A DNA stretch of 17,199 nt, taken from Neomoorella mulderi. Lineage in GTDB: Bacteria; Bacillota; DSM-521; Neomoorellales; Neomoorellaceae. Numbering within the stretch: position 1 is the first letter of the stretch; each line of letters starts with the position of its first letter. Positions 1 through 6,701 of this stretch are shown here, piece by piece. The notes under the pieces are model-generated. The model was given only the letters and a program-made list of their open reading frames with translations. It had not been told where the DNA came from and did not search any database. The stretch lies in assembly GCA_011375465.1 (NCBI GenBank), contig DRZV01000060.1, positions 1-17,199 on the forward strand, read 5' to 3'. Position numbers and translations under genes: made by a program.

Positions 1-2
1 AA

Positions 3-305
3 GTTTGTAGCCTACCTACGAGGGATTGAAACTCTCGCGTCTTGGTGAGGCAAAAGAGTGGAGTTTGGATGCGTTTGTAGCCTACCTACGAGGGATTGAA
101 ACATATATCCCAACCCTCGTGCTATTGCCATCTTATCTTCCTGTTTGTAGCCTACCTACGAGGGATTGAAACTTTCCAGGAGCAACTGCTGCTAAACCGG
201 CTCTTGGGTTTGTAGCCTACCTACGAGGGATTGAAACCCCTACACGTAACTCAAGGGCCCCGTGCCCTCAAATGAGTTTGTAGCCTACCTACGAGGGATT
301 GAAAC
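3..305 (+). CRISPR. CRISPR array, trailer end (5 repeats, 4 spacers)
   Basis: Five identical 30-bp repeats lie at 3-32, 73-102, 143-172, 208-237 and 276-305. Each begins GTTTGTAGCC and ends AGGGATTGAAAC. Spacers are 40, 40, 35 and 38 bp and share no sequence. The array continues past the left edge. Within the repeat only a weak hairpin can form (GTAG with CTAC around a 5-nt loop). The 3' ATTGAAAC matches the 8-nt crRNA 5' tag left by Cas6 in many type I and III systems, so transcription is inferred to run left to right with the leader outside the window. No cas gene is visible, so the subtype cannot be set. No spacer matched elsewhere in this window by eye. Confidence 0.97.
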
Positions 306-326
306 ACTTAAGGTATCTTATGTAAT
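299..326 (+). promoter_or_regulatory. Putative sigma-A promoter overlapping the last CRISPR repeat
   Basis: TTGAAA (299-304, the 3' end of the last repeat) and TGTAAT (321-326) each match the sigma-A -35 and -10 consensus at five of six bases, separated by 16 bp. Transcription would start near 333, just at the following hairpin, and read into the reductase gene. This is the only reasonable promoter between the array and the gene. It rests on pattern matching alone. Confidence 0.4.
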
Positions 327-332
327 ACAAAA

Positions 333-359
333 GGGGGCAGAACTTCTGCCCCCGATTTT
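333..359 (+). terminator. Hairpin with flanking A/T tracts, probable terminator of the CRISPR transcript
   Basis: A perfect 9-bp stem (GGGGGCAGA with TCTGCCCCC, 333-341 and 345-353) closes a 3-nt loop and is followed by GATTTT. On the opposite strand the same stem is directly followed by TTTTG, a better U-tract, so it may act in both directions. It sits 27 bp after the last repeat, a sensible place to end pre-crRNA transcription. Alternatively it is a 5' stem on the reductase mRNA if the putative promoter at 299-326 is used. Confidence 0.6.
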
Positions 360-367
360 AAGGAGGG
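360..367 (+). promoter_or_regulatory. Ribosome-binding site that argues for a TTG start at 374
   Basis: AAGGAGGG lies 6 nt before a TTG at 374, which is ideal spacing. The ATG at 396 lies 28 nt away and has only a poor AGGA of its own. The TTG reading frame gives SRKSEDYD, a plausible flavoprotein N-terminus, and then falls out of frame by one base just before the FAD-binding glycines. Confidence 0.7.
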
Positions 368-373
368 TTAAAC

Positions 374-1614
374 TTGAGCAGGAAAAGCGAAGATTATGAT
401 TGTGGTCATAATAGGCGGAGGGCCAGCAGGGCTGACCGCAGGCATATACGCTGGCAGGGCCTGGCTGAAAACCATCATACTGGAGAAAACCCTCCCCGGA
501 GGGCTGGTGACCTCCACCAGCGAGATAGAGAATTACCCTAGATTCCCCGATTCCGTAGGGGGTCCCCAGCTCATGAAGCTGTTCGAGCAGCAGGCCAAAA
601 AATTCGGGGTGAAAATCCAGCTGGCAGAGGTAAAAGAGGTGGATTTCAGCGGAGACCCTAAAATTAGTGAAAACCCTCCGCACCGATTACCGGGCTAAGA
701 CCGTCATAATAGCCACAGGGAGCAAACCCCGGGTTACAGGGGCTAAAGGGGAAGAGGATTTTCTCTACGGCCGGGGGATTTCCTTCTGCGCCACCTGCGA
801 TGCCGCCTTCTATACGGACCTGGACGTGTTGGTGGTGGGCAGTGGGGACGCCGCCATAGAAGAAGCCATATTCTTATCCAAATTTGCCAACAAGGTGTAT
901 ATATCGGTAATCCATGACGAGGGCATCATGGATGCCAGCAAAATCGCCCAAGAAAGGGCCTTGCAGAACCCGAAGCTCCACTTTATATGGAACGCCATGG
1001 TGGACGAGTTTGTGGGCGACGGGAAAGGCTTGAATAAGGTGATGCTCAGGAATCTCAAAACAGGGGAAAAGATTCCAGTGGAGGTTCAAGGATGTTTCCT
1101 CTTTTTTATAGGATATATACCCAATACCGACATCTTCCAGGGCATCCTGAGATTAAGCGACCGGGGATATATCCTGACGAATGAAAATATGGAAACCAAC
1201 ATACCCGGGGTCTTCGCCGCAGGAGATGTGCGGGAAAAGACCTTAAGGCAGGTTTCCACTGCAGTGGGAGACGGAGCCATAGCTGCCTTTATGGCGGAAC
1301 GCTATATAGCGGAAACCGAATACTTCAACCGGGAGTTTAAAGAAACCAGAGGACCCCAGGTGGTGTGCTGTTATGACCCTACCAACGCCAAAAGCAGAGA
1401 AATCCTATCGGCTTTAGAATCCCTGTTGAGCCAATACCCTTCCATAAAGCTCAGCAAAATAGATGTATATAAAAACAAAAACATGGCCCTCCGCTTGGGC
1501 TTGAGCGGAGAGCCCTGCCTGGGCCTGATGCGAGACGGAGAAGTAAAAGCAGTAATCGGCCTGGAAGAATTATCGCCAGAAAACTTGAAAGAAAAACTTT
1601 CTCCCTTGATGTGA
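374..1614 (+). pseudogene. Thioredoxin reductase-like flavoprotein with C-terminal thioredoxin-fold domain, frameshifted
   Basis: This belongs to the TrxB-type FAD disulfide reductases. Visible are the FAD glycine motif GGGPAGLTAG (about 414-443), the redox pair CATC (787-798), the pyridine-nucleotide motif GSGDAA (838-855) and the second FAD motif FAAGDV (1213-1230). The frame is broken twice. Dropping one T near 400-401 joins the TTG-initiated SRKSEDYD to VVIIGGG, and dropping one A from the A4 run at 660-663 joins DPK to LVKT. The repaired protein would be about 412 residues, roughly 100 longer than ordinary TrxB. The extra part (about 1335-1611) resembles a thioredoxin fold but has NAKS (1384-1395) where CxxC is expected. 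The usual HRRxxxR NADPH-phosphate motif is replaced by HDEGIMD (913-933). A shorter start at ATG 396 would also give a sensible N-terminus (MIVVIIGGG), leaving only the second break. Sequencing errors are as likely as real decay. Electron donor and partner are unknown. Confidence 0.8.
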
Positions 1615-1645
1615 GGAAAAACCCCCGGAAAGGGGGTTTTTCCTC
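1613..1645. terminator. Bidirectional rho-independent terminator shared by two convergent genes
   Basis: A perfect 14-bp inverted repeat, GAGGAAAAACCCCC at 1613-1626 and its complement at 1632-1645, closes a 5-nt loop (GGAAA). Each strand has five C/G pairs at the loop end and an A5/T5 stretch, so the RNA from either direction ends in a G-rich stem and a U-run. The stop codon of the reductase (TGA, 1612-1614) and that of glmS (TGA on the minus strand, 1644-1646) both fall at the ends of the stem. Confidence 0.93.
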
Positions 1646-2735
1646 AATCCTTCACGCTCTTCACCAGATGGCGGGGGGAGTCTATGGGGCATCCCCTGGT
1701 CAGGGCGGTGTAATAGGCCAAAAGCTGAAGGGGTACCACCGCCACCGGGGGGGCCAGCAGGGAAGGCACAGGAGGTATATAGACCACCTCGTGGGCGTAG
1801 TCCCGCGCCTCCCCGTTACCTTCCTGGGTCACCGCCAGAACCCAAGCCCCCCGGTCCCTGAGCTCCTTGAGCTGGTTTTTTACGATAGGCCAAAGGTCCT
1901 CCTGGGTAGCCAAGACCACCACCGGCGTGCCCTCCTCTATGAGGGCCATGGGCCCATGCCGGAATTCTCCAGCCGCGCAGCCTTCCCCGTGAACATAGGC
2001 GGTCTCCTTCATCTTCAAGGCCCCCTCCAGGGCCACGGGATAATCCAAACCTCTGCCTATGAAGAAGATGTGCTCCTTGGAGGCCATCTTCTCCCCCAGG
2101 GACCGAACCTGTTGGCCCAAATCCAGGGCCGCCTCCATCCAGGTGGGCAGAGAACCCAATGTCCAGGCCATCTCCTCCAGTTCCTTTCCTGTAGCTCCCC
2201 TCTTCTCCCCCAAGTAGAGGAGCAGCAGGTAGAGGGCAGCCAGCTGGGAGGTATAGGCTTTGGTGGAAGCTATGGCCCTTTCTTCCCCTGCCCTGATCAC
2301 CAGCACATAGTCCGCCTTTCGGGCCAAAGTGCTGTCGGGATTGTTGGTGATGGCCAGTACAGGGCAGCCTGCCCGCTGGGCCTTCTCCACCCCTCCCAGG
2401 GTATCTCCTGTCTCCCCTGACTGGCTTATAGCCAGAGCCAAGGTATGGGGATTTAATACAGGCTGGCGGTAACGAAACTCCGAGGCTATATCGTCCTCCA
2501 AAGGTATGCCCAGAAACCTCTCCACCAGGTATCTGGCCACCATCCCCGCATGGCGGGAAGTGCCACAAGCTATGAGGGCTATCTTTTCCAGGTTTAAGAC
2601 CTCTTCCTCAGCCCAGGAAAGCTCCTCTAAAAATACCCGCCCCTTTTCCCAGCGGCCCGCCAGGGTGTCCCTCAGGCTCTGGGGCTGCTGGTATATCTCC
2701 TGAAGCATGAAATGGGGGTAATCCCTGTTTTCCAT
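1644..2735 (-). CDS. GlmS-type glucosamine-6-phosphate synthase isomerase domain, lacking glutaminase domain
   Basis: The 363-residue protein matches the two SIS domains of GlmS (fructose-6-phosphate to glucosamine-6-phosphate) from the interdomain linker (YPHFMLQEIYQQP, residues 6-18) to the C-terminus. The residues that bind sugar phosphate and act in isomerisation are present: CGTS 57-60, SQSGET 104-109, ASTKA 156-160, the glutamate of KMKE (244), the histidine of FRHGP (260) and the Schiff-base lysine of PRHLVKS (359). Ordinary GlmS is about 600 residues, with an N-terminal Cys glutaminase of about 240; here that half is wholly absent. The start is well supported by GGGGAGGA 7 nt upstream, and glmM ends only 15 nt away, so no hidden N-terminal domain fits. 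It probably uses free ammonia or a separate glutaminase, or runs as a deaminase like archaeal GlmD. Its place after glmM favours the synthetic role. Last gene of the cdaA operon. Confidence 0.92.
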   Translation of the reverse strand: MENRDYPHFMLQEIYQQPQSLRDTLAGRWEKGRVFLEELSWAEEEVLNLEKIALIACGTSRHAGMVARYLVERFLGIPLEDDIASEFRYRQPVLNPHTLALAISQSGETGDTLGGVEKAQRAGCPVLAITNNPDSTLARKADYVLVIRAGEERAIASTKAYTSQLAALYLLLLYLGEKRGATGKELEEMAWTLGSLPTWMEAALDLGQQVRSLGEKMASKEHIFFIGRGLDYPVALEGALKMKETAYVHGEGCAAGEFRHGPMALIEEGTPVVVLATQEDLWPIVKNQLKELRDRGAWVLAVTQEGNGEARDYAHEVVYIPPVPSLLAPPVAVVPLQLLAYYTALTRGCPIDSPRHLVKSVKD

Positions 2736-2742
2736 AATAGAG

Positions 2743-2750
2743 TCCTCCCC
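2743..2750 (-). promoter_or_regulatory. Ribosome-binding site of the short glmS gene
   Basis: GGGGAGGA on the minus strand lies 7 nt before the ATG at 2735 and directly follows the glmM stop codon. It shows that translation really begins at the GlmS linker, so this is not a remnant of a longer frame. Confidence 0.85.
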
Positions 2751-4097
2751 TTATGAGACTTGAAGGGAAATCTCTCGGGCCACCTTCTCAAGCTCTGTCA
2801 CTATTTGCTTCAGCTCCCCTTCGTCAGGCCCTTCGGCCATAATGCGCACCAGCGGTTCGGTACCCGAAGGCCTCACCAAGACCCGGCCCCTTCCCTCCAA
2901 GAGCTTCTGGGCCTGGACCACGGCCTCCTGGAAAGCCGGGGAATCCATCAAGGCCTTTTTATCTGCTGCCGGGACATTGACCAATATCTGGGGGAGCCGG
3001 ATCATCCGGGACGCCAGCTGGGAAAGGGGCTTGCCGGTTTCCAGCACCACCTGGCACAATTGCAATCCGGTTATGAGTCCGTCTCCGGTGGTATTGTGTT
3101 CCAGCAGTATTATATGGCCTGATTGTTCTCCCCCCATGACGGCTCCCTGGCGCAGCATCTCCTCCAGGACATAGCGATCCCCCACCTTGGTCTGGAACAC
3201 CTGCAAACCCGCTTCCCGAAGGACCTGATGCAACCCCCAGTTGCTCATCACCGTAACCACCACCTTGCCTCCGGGCAGCCCCCCCCTCTCCTGCCGATAA
3301 AGGGCTAAAACCGCCATGATGGCGTCTCCGTCCACTACCTGGCCTTTTTCATCCATAGCTATCACCCTATCTCCGTCCCCATCGAAGGCCAGGCCCAGAT
3401 GGGCTTGCCTCTTAACCACCTCCCTTTGCAACGCCTCAGGACAGGTGGAACCGCAATTGACGTTGATCCTGCTGCCGTCGGGTTCCGCGTGGAGGCAATG
3501 GACCTCCGCCCCTAGGCGGCGGAAAACCTCGGGAGCCAGATAATAATTGGCCCCATAGGCGCAGTCGAGCACCACCCTTAGACCCTTGAGCCTTTGGGAC
3601 AGGCTTAAAACATGGGAAATGTAGATCTCCTTCAGTTCCTCCCCCTCTTTGAGGCTCCCCAGTCGGGCACCCGTAGGCCTGGGAAGGGGGTCCTCGGAAG
3701 CCAAAACCAGCTTTTCTATTTCCTCTTCCAGCTCATCGGGAAGTTTATACCCGGAAGAGCTGAAAAACTTTATACCATTGTCTTCCACGGGATTATGGGA
3801 GGCGGATATCATCACCCCGGCGCTGGCCCCCAATTCCCTGGTGAGCCAGGCTACTGCAGGGGTAGAGACGATACCCAGCTTCAGTACTTCTCCCCCCACG
3901 GAGAGCACCCCTGCCACCAGAGCGGCTTCCAGCATATCCCCGGAAACCCTGGTGTCTTTTCCCACCACCAGCAGGGGGCGCTCACTGTTGCAGGCTAAAA
4001 CCGCAGCCCCTGCCCTTCCCAACTTCAAAGCCAGTTCGGGCGTAAGGGTGCTGTTGGCTACCCCTCTCACCCCGTCGGTACCGAACAGAATGCCCAT
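2751..4097 (-). CDS. glmM: Phosphoglucosamine mutase GlmM
   Basis: This converts glucosamine-6-phosphate to glucosamine-1-phosphate for UDP-GlcNAc and the cell wall. At 448 residues it has the family's normal length. Visible in order are FGTDGVRG at 5-12, the phosphoserine loop SASHNP (catalytic Ser 100), the magnesium loop DGDGDR (239-244), the sugar-recognition motif GEQSGH (323-328) and the phosphate-binding PSGTEP (410-415). All expected catalytic residues are present. The ATG at 4097 follows a purine-rich AGGAAGGGAGAG. The gene starts 23 nt after cdaR and ends 15 nt before glmS, so co-transcription with cdaA and cdaR is very likely. In other Firmicutes GlmM binds CdaA and lowers c-di-AMP synthesis, and this gene order would suit that. 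Confidence 0.97.
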   Translation of the reverse strand: MGILFGTDGVRGVANSTLTPELALKLGRAGAAVLACNSERPLLVVGKDTRVSGDMLEAALVAGVLSVGGEVLKLGIVSTPAVAWLTRELGASAGVMISASHNPVEDNGIKFFSSSGYKLPDELEEEIEKLVLASEDPLPRPTGARLGSLKEGEELKEIYISHVLSLSQRLKGLRVVLDCAYGANYYLAPEVFRRLGAEVHCLHAEPDGSRINVNCGSTCPEALQREVVKRQAHLGLAFDGDGDRVIAMDEKGQVVDGDAIMAVLALYRQERGGLPGGKVVVTVMSNWGLHQVLREAGLQVFQTKVGDRYVLEEMLRQGAVMGGEQSGHIILLEHNTTGDGLITGLQLCQVVLETGKPLSQLASRMIRLPQILVNVPAADKKALMDSPAFQEAVVQAQKLLEGRGRVLVRPSGTEPLVRIMAEGPDEGELKQIVTELEKVAREISLQVS

Positions 4098-4120
4098 GGC
4101 TCTCCCTTCCTCGATAAAAG

Positions 4121-5041
4121 TTATTTTTTGCCTATTTCCACCACCACTTTGGGGCGGGGAAACTCGCTCACCTGTAACCCAGGGGGGATCTCCAGGCTGG
4201 ACTCCTGAATCACGGTCTTGCTGGCCCCTTCGATGGAGATGGGAGACGTGGGGATGAAATCTATGGGAGCTAAAACTTCGTAAGGAGCGAACACCTCCAC
4301 CGTGCTGGGGTGCACCACTACCCGGAGGACAGCGTATCCGGGAGCGGGCTGGCCCACTATCTGGGGCTTTATGATGATCACCTTGCTGGGCATATCCCTT
4401 ACGATGGGGATGAACACCTCGACGGCTGAAGGATACACCGAAACCAGGTCAGCCCCGTATCCTTCCCGGCCTGCCACCCTCACCGGCAACTGAGCTGAAA
4501 AGTTACCTGTGGCCTGGTCAATCTTGGCCTCCACATAAACCCGGGTTATGTTCTTCAAAGCTCCTCCCGGTCCCTTTACCAAAACCTGGGAAGGCTTGAG
4601 GAAAGGGACCAAAAGCCTGTATCCGCTGGCCGGGGTCCCTATCAGGCTTACCTCCACCGGCATCTGGATCTCTTCCACCCTCTCCACCCTGACGGCCACC
4701 TGGGGAGGATTGATGGAGATCACCCTCACTCCTTCTGGGGCCTCCACCCGCACAGGAAAAGTATTATCACCTACCTGGGCCCCTTGCAAGTTTATCACCG
4801 CTCGAAAATCCCGGGATTGAAGGGCTCCCAGCAGCTCCTTGGGACCCTCAACCCTTATCTGCACCTCCCCGGGCTTCTCAGCCATTACCAGCCCCTCTGA
4901 CAGGTTTTCCACCTCTATGGGGATGCGAAAAATCCGCTCTCCCAGGGGGTTCTGGGCATAGGCCACATAAAGCCACAGGCCCATGGCTATGGCCAGGGAT
5001 AAAAGTTTATAAGGCCAATCCCTTTTGAAATTCTCCCACAT
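4121..5041 (-). CDS. cdaR: CdaR, YbbR-domain regulator of diadenylate cyclase
   Basis: A single membrane anchor lies near the N-terminus (about residues 11-28, KLLSLAIAMGLWLYVAYA). An extracytoplasmic beta-rich region follows with at least three YbbR-type repeats, each opening with an IPIEV, MPVEV or MPSKV strand and containing motifs such as PASGYRL and PAPGYAV. CdaR proteins bind and modulate CdaA in Firmicutes. I chose ATG 5041 (306 residues, MWENFKRDW) because GGAGG sits 8 nt upstream inside the cdaA tail. A GTG at 5062 would add seven residues and overlap cdaA by 19 nt but has no good ribosome-binding site. With the chosen start the gene begins 2 nt after the cdaA stop, implying coupled translation. 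Confidence 0.92.
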   Translation of the reverse strand: MWENFKRDWPYKLLSLAIAMGLWLYVAYAQNPLGERIFRIPIEVENLSEGLVMAEKPGEVQIRVEGPKELLGALQSRDFRAVINLQGAQVGDNTFPVRVEAPEGVRVISINPPQVAVRVERVEEIQMPVEVSLIGTPASGYRLLVPFLKPSQVLVKGPGGALKNITRVYVEAKIDQATGNFSAQLPVRVAGREGYGADLVSVYPSAVEVFIPIVRDMPSKVIIIKPQIVGQPAPGYAVLRVVVHPSTVEVFAPYEVLAPIDFIPTSPISIEGASKTVIQESSLEIPPGLQVSEFPRPKVVVEIGKK

Positions 5042-5043
5042 CC

Positions 5044-5868
5044 TTAAAACCTCCAAGGCCACAAGATGTTATTGTAACCCCCTGGGGGCAACAGGAGATT
5101 TTCCAGAAGATCCTTCAAGGTCTTTTCCTCCAGGAAACGGGTCAGCTTGCCCCCTTCAGCCACCGAAATGGTCCCGGTCTCCTCGGAAACCACCACCACC
5201 ACCGCATCGGAGATTTCGCTCAGACCCAGGGCAGCCCTGTGCCTGGTACCCAGCCGCTTGCTCAGATAGGGGCTTTCGGACAAGGGGAGAAAACATCCCG
5301 CGGCCACCACCCTATCTCCCCTTATGATGGCCGCGCCGTCATGGAAGGGGGTGAGAGGAGTAAACAGGTTTATCAAGAGTTCGGCCGAGACCAAGGCGTC
5401 CAGCCTTAGGCCAGTTTCGATATAGTCGTTGAGCCCGATCTCCCGTTCGATGACGATAAGGGCCCCCACCTTCTTCCGGGAGAGGCTGACCGCGGCCTTG
5501 ACCACCTCGTTGATGAGCCGCTCCATATCCTCAGCACCTAAAACCTTTAAAGGGCGGGCGAAAAATTTGCCTCGGCCCAGCTGTTCCAGGATCCGGCGGA
5601 GCTCCGGCTGAAAAACTATGGGCAGGGCCACCACGAACATGAGCTTCAGCTGGCTCAAGATCCAGCTGATGGTGTCCAGATGCAGCCACTGGGCCACCAC
5701 CCAGGCCAGGAACAGGACCAGAAGGCCCTTTATCAGCTGCACCGCCCTGGTACCTTTGATCAACATAAAAAATTTATAGATCACAAAAGAGACCACTCCC
5801 ACGTCCAGGGCGATGTGGAAGATATCCAGGAAATGTAAAGAAAGCAGATAGCGCCACAGGGGTGACAA
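5044..5868 (-). CDS. cdaA: Diadenylate cyclase CdaA
   Basis: This makes cyclic di-AMP from two ATP at the membrane. The 274 residues match the usual CdaA length (about 273). Three hydrophobic segments (about 14-36, 43-62 and 66-87) precede a cytoplasmic DAC domain carrying the catalytic DGA (177-179, in FHDGAAII) and the nucleotide-binding GTRHRAA (207-213). The start is TTG, chosen because AAGGAGG (5879-5885) lies 10 nt upstream and because the first residues match the family. It is first in an operon with cdaR, glmM and the short glmS, the standard Firmicute order. That order links c-di-AMP (osmolyte and wall control) to UDP-GlcNAc precursor supply. Confidence 0.97.
   Translation of the reverse strand: MSPLWRYLLSLHFLDIFHIALDVGVVSFVIYKFFMLIKGTRAVQLIKGLLVLFLAWVVAQWLHLDTISWILSQLKLMFVVALPIVFQPELRRILEQLGRGKFFARPLKVLGAEDMERLINEVVKAAVSLSRKKVGALIVIEREIGLNDYIETGLRLDALVSAELLINLFTPLTPFHDGAAIIRGDRVVAAGCFLPLSESPYLSKRLGTRHRAALGLSEISDAVVVVVSEETGTISVAEGGKLTRFLEEKTLKDLLENLLLPPGGYNNILWPWRF
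5050..5054 (-). promoter_or_regulatory. Ribosome-binding site deciding the cdaR start
   Basis: GGAGG, encoded within the last codons of cdaA (TGG-AGG), lies 8 nt before the ATG at 5041. This favours that start over the upstream GTG at 5062. Confidence 0.7.
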
Positions 5869-5878
5869 AGGGGGATTG

Positions 5879-5885
5879 CCTCCTT
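5879..5885 (-). promoter_or_regulatory. Ribosome-binding site of cdaA (TTG start)
   Basis: AAGGAGG on the minus strand, 10 nt before the TTG at 5868, supports the non-ATG start of cdaA. Confidence 0.75.
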
Positions 5886-5955
5886 GTAAATGTGATGCCA
5901 GGAAACCTTCTCCCCTTTCAATCGTCCTTTATTATATAGTAGAATAAACATCGAC
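5886..5955. promoter_or_regulatory. Divergent promoter region between cdaA and the DUF881 pair
   Basis: This 101-bp intergenic space holds an AT-rich core (5928-5950). On the minus strand TATAAT occurs at 5931-5936, a perfect -10 box for the cdaA operon. On the plus strand TAGAAT occurs at 5940-5945, a five-of-six -10 for the DUF881 genes. Neither has a convincing -35 at 16-18 bp, so the calls are tentative. The two -10 boxes are only a few bases apart, so divergent transcripts would compete. Confidence 0.45.
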
Positions 5956-5969
5956 GGGAGGGAAAGCCC

Positions 5970-6695
5970 ATGAAGAAAAGCCGAGTTCAATTGTCCCTGT
6001 TGTTCATAAGCCTTCTTTCCGGCCTCCTGGTTTCCTGGCAGTGGCATTCCCGCTTGGTGATGGCCCAGCAGGAAAACCATAAGCAACCGGAGCTGATATC
6101 CATAATAGAAAGTTTAGAAAAAGAGGTTGCCTCCCAAGAAAATACCATCTCGGAACTGAGAAATCAACTGGAAAACCTGCAACGACAAAAAAAGCAGGAG
6201 AAGACCAGCACCCATGAACTTCAGAAGAGGATAGAGACCCTTCTGCCTTTGGTGGGCCTGACGCCGGTAACCGGGCCGGGTGTCATAGTGACCCTGGACG
6301 ACAATACTGCTGGGGCCCAGGCCGCTAAAAAATCTTCCCCTGCCAGTTATAGGCCTGAAGACTTCATCATCCACGACCGGAACATCCTCTATCTGGTAAA
6401 TACCTTGAAAGCCGCCGGAGCCGAAGCCATAGCGGTCAACGGCCAGAGGCTGGTCACCTGTTCCAGCATCCGCTGTGTAGGCACGGTTATCCTGGTGAAT
6501 TCCAGCCGCTTAGCCCCCCCTTACGAAATTCAGGCCATAGGAAATCCTGAAGCGCTGGAAGCGGCGGTCCAGAGTTCCATAGATTTTACCTTATTGAAGA
6601 ACCGGGGCTTTCCCGTAAAGGTGACCAAGAGCAACAATCTGACACTGCCCGCTTACAAGGGCAGCCTTCCCGCAGAACATATGCGGAGAATCTAG
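5970..6695 (+). CDS. DUF881 family membrane-anchored coiled-coil protein (first of pair)
   Basis: This 241-residue protein has one N-terminal membrane segment (about 7-23), a charged heptad-like coiled coil (about 41-92) and a DUF881 domain with TPVTGPGVIVTLDD (98-111), AGAEAIAVNGQR (149-160) and PPYEIQAIGNP (183-193). The family (YlxW/YlxX type) is found in Gram-positive bacteria, often near division or c-di-AMP genes, and its biochemical role is unknown. The topology suggests a short cytoplasmic end with the rest outside the membrane. ATG 5970 follows GGGAGGG with 7-nt spacing. It is the first gene of a two-gene unit divergent from cdaA. Confidence 0.88.
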   Translation: MKKSRVQLSLLFISLLSGLLVSWQWHSRLVMAQQENHKQPELISIIESLEKEVASQENTISELRNQLENLQRQKKQEKTSTHELQKRIETLLPLVGLTPVTGPGVIVTLDDNTAGAQAAKKSSPASYRPEDFIIHDRNILYLVNTLKAAGAEAIAVNGQRLVTCSSIRCVGTVILVNSSRLAPPYEIQAIGNPEALEAAVQSSIDFTLLKNRGFPVKVTKSNNLTLPAYKGSLPAEHMRRI

Positions 6696-6701
6696 GAGGA
6701 G

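Noticed and set aside
306..373. CRISPR leader on the right side of the array
   Set aside because: Only 68 bp separate the array from the next gene, with a terminator-like hairpin in the middle, and the repeat orientation (3' ATTGAAAC) puts the leader on the left.
660..670. Programmed ribosomal frameshifting in the reductase gene
   Set aside because: No slippery heptamer or downstream pseudoknot fits, the required shift is +1, and a second similar break lies near 400. Indels are simpler.
318..683. A 121-codon minus-strand frame opposite the reductase N-terminus
   Set aside because: It opposes the FAD-binding region and begins in the intergenic hairpin area. The similarity of the plus strand to TrxB explains the sequence.
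1611..2420. A 269-codon open frame on the plus strand opposite glmS
   Set aside because: Its product is rich in Gly, His, Pro and Gln with no recognisable motif, and it is antisense to well-conserved GlmS sequence. It is a by-product of GC-rich codon use.
1816..2568. A 250-codon minus-strand frame within glmS
   Set aside because: It is in another frame of the same strand as the conserved GlmS reading, is extremely Gly-rich and has no ribosome-binding site.
2736..2750. A glmS ribozyme/riboswitch before the short glmS
   Set aside because: Only 15 nt separate glmM and glmS, far too little for the ribozyme.
3649..4257. A 202-codon plus-strand frame opposite glmM and the end of cdaR
   Set aside because: It is antisense to two well-supported genes, with low-complexity Ser/Pro composition.
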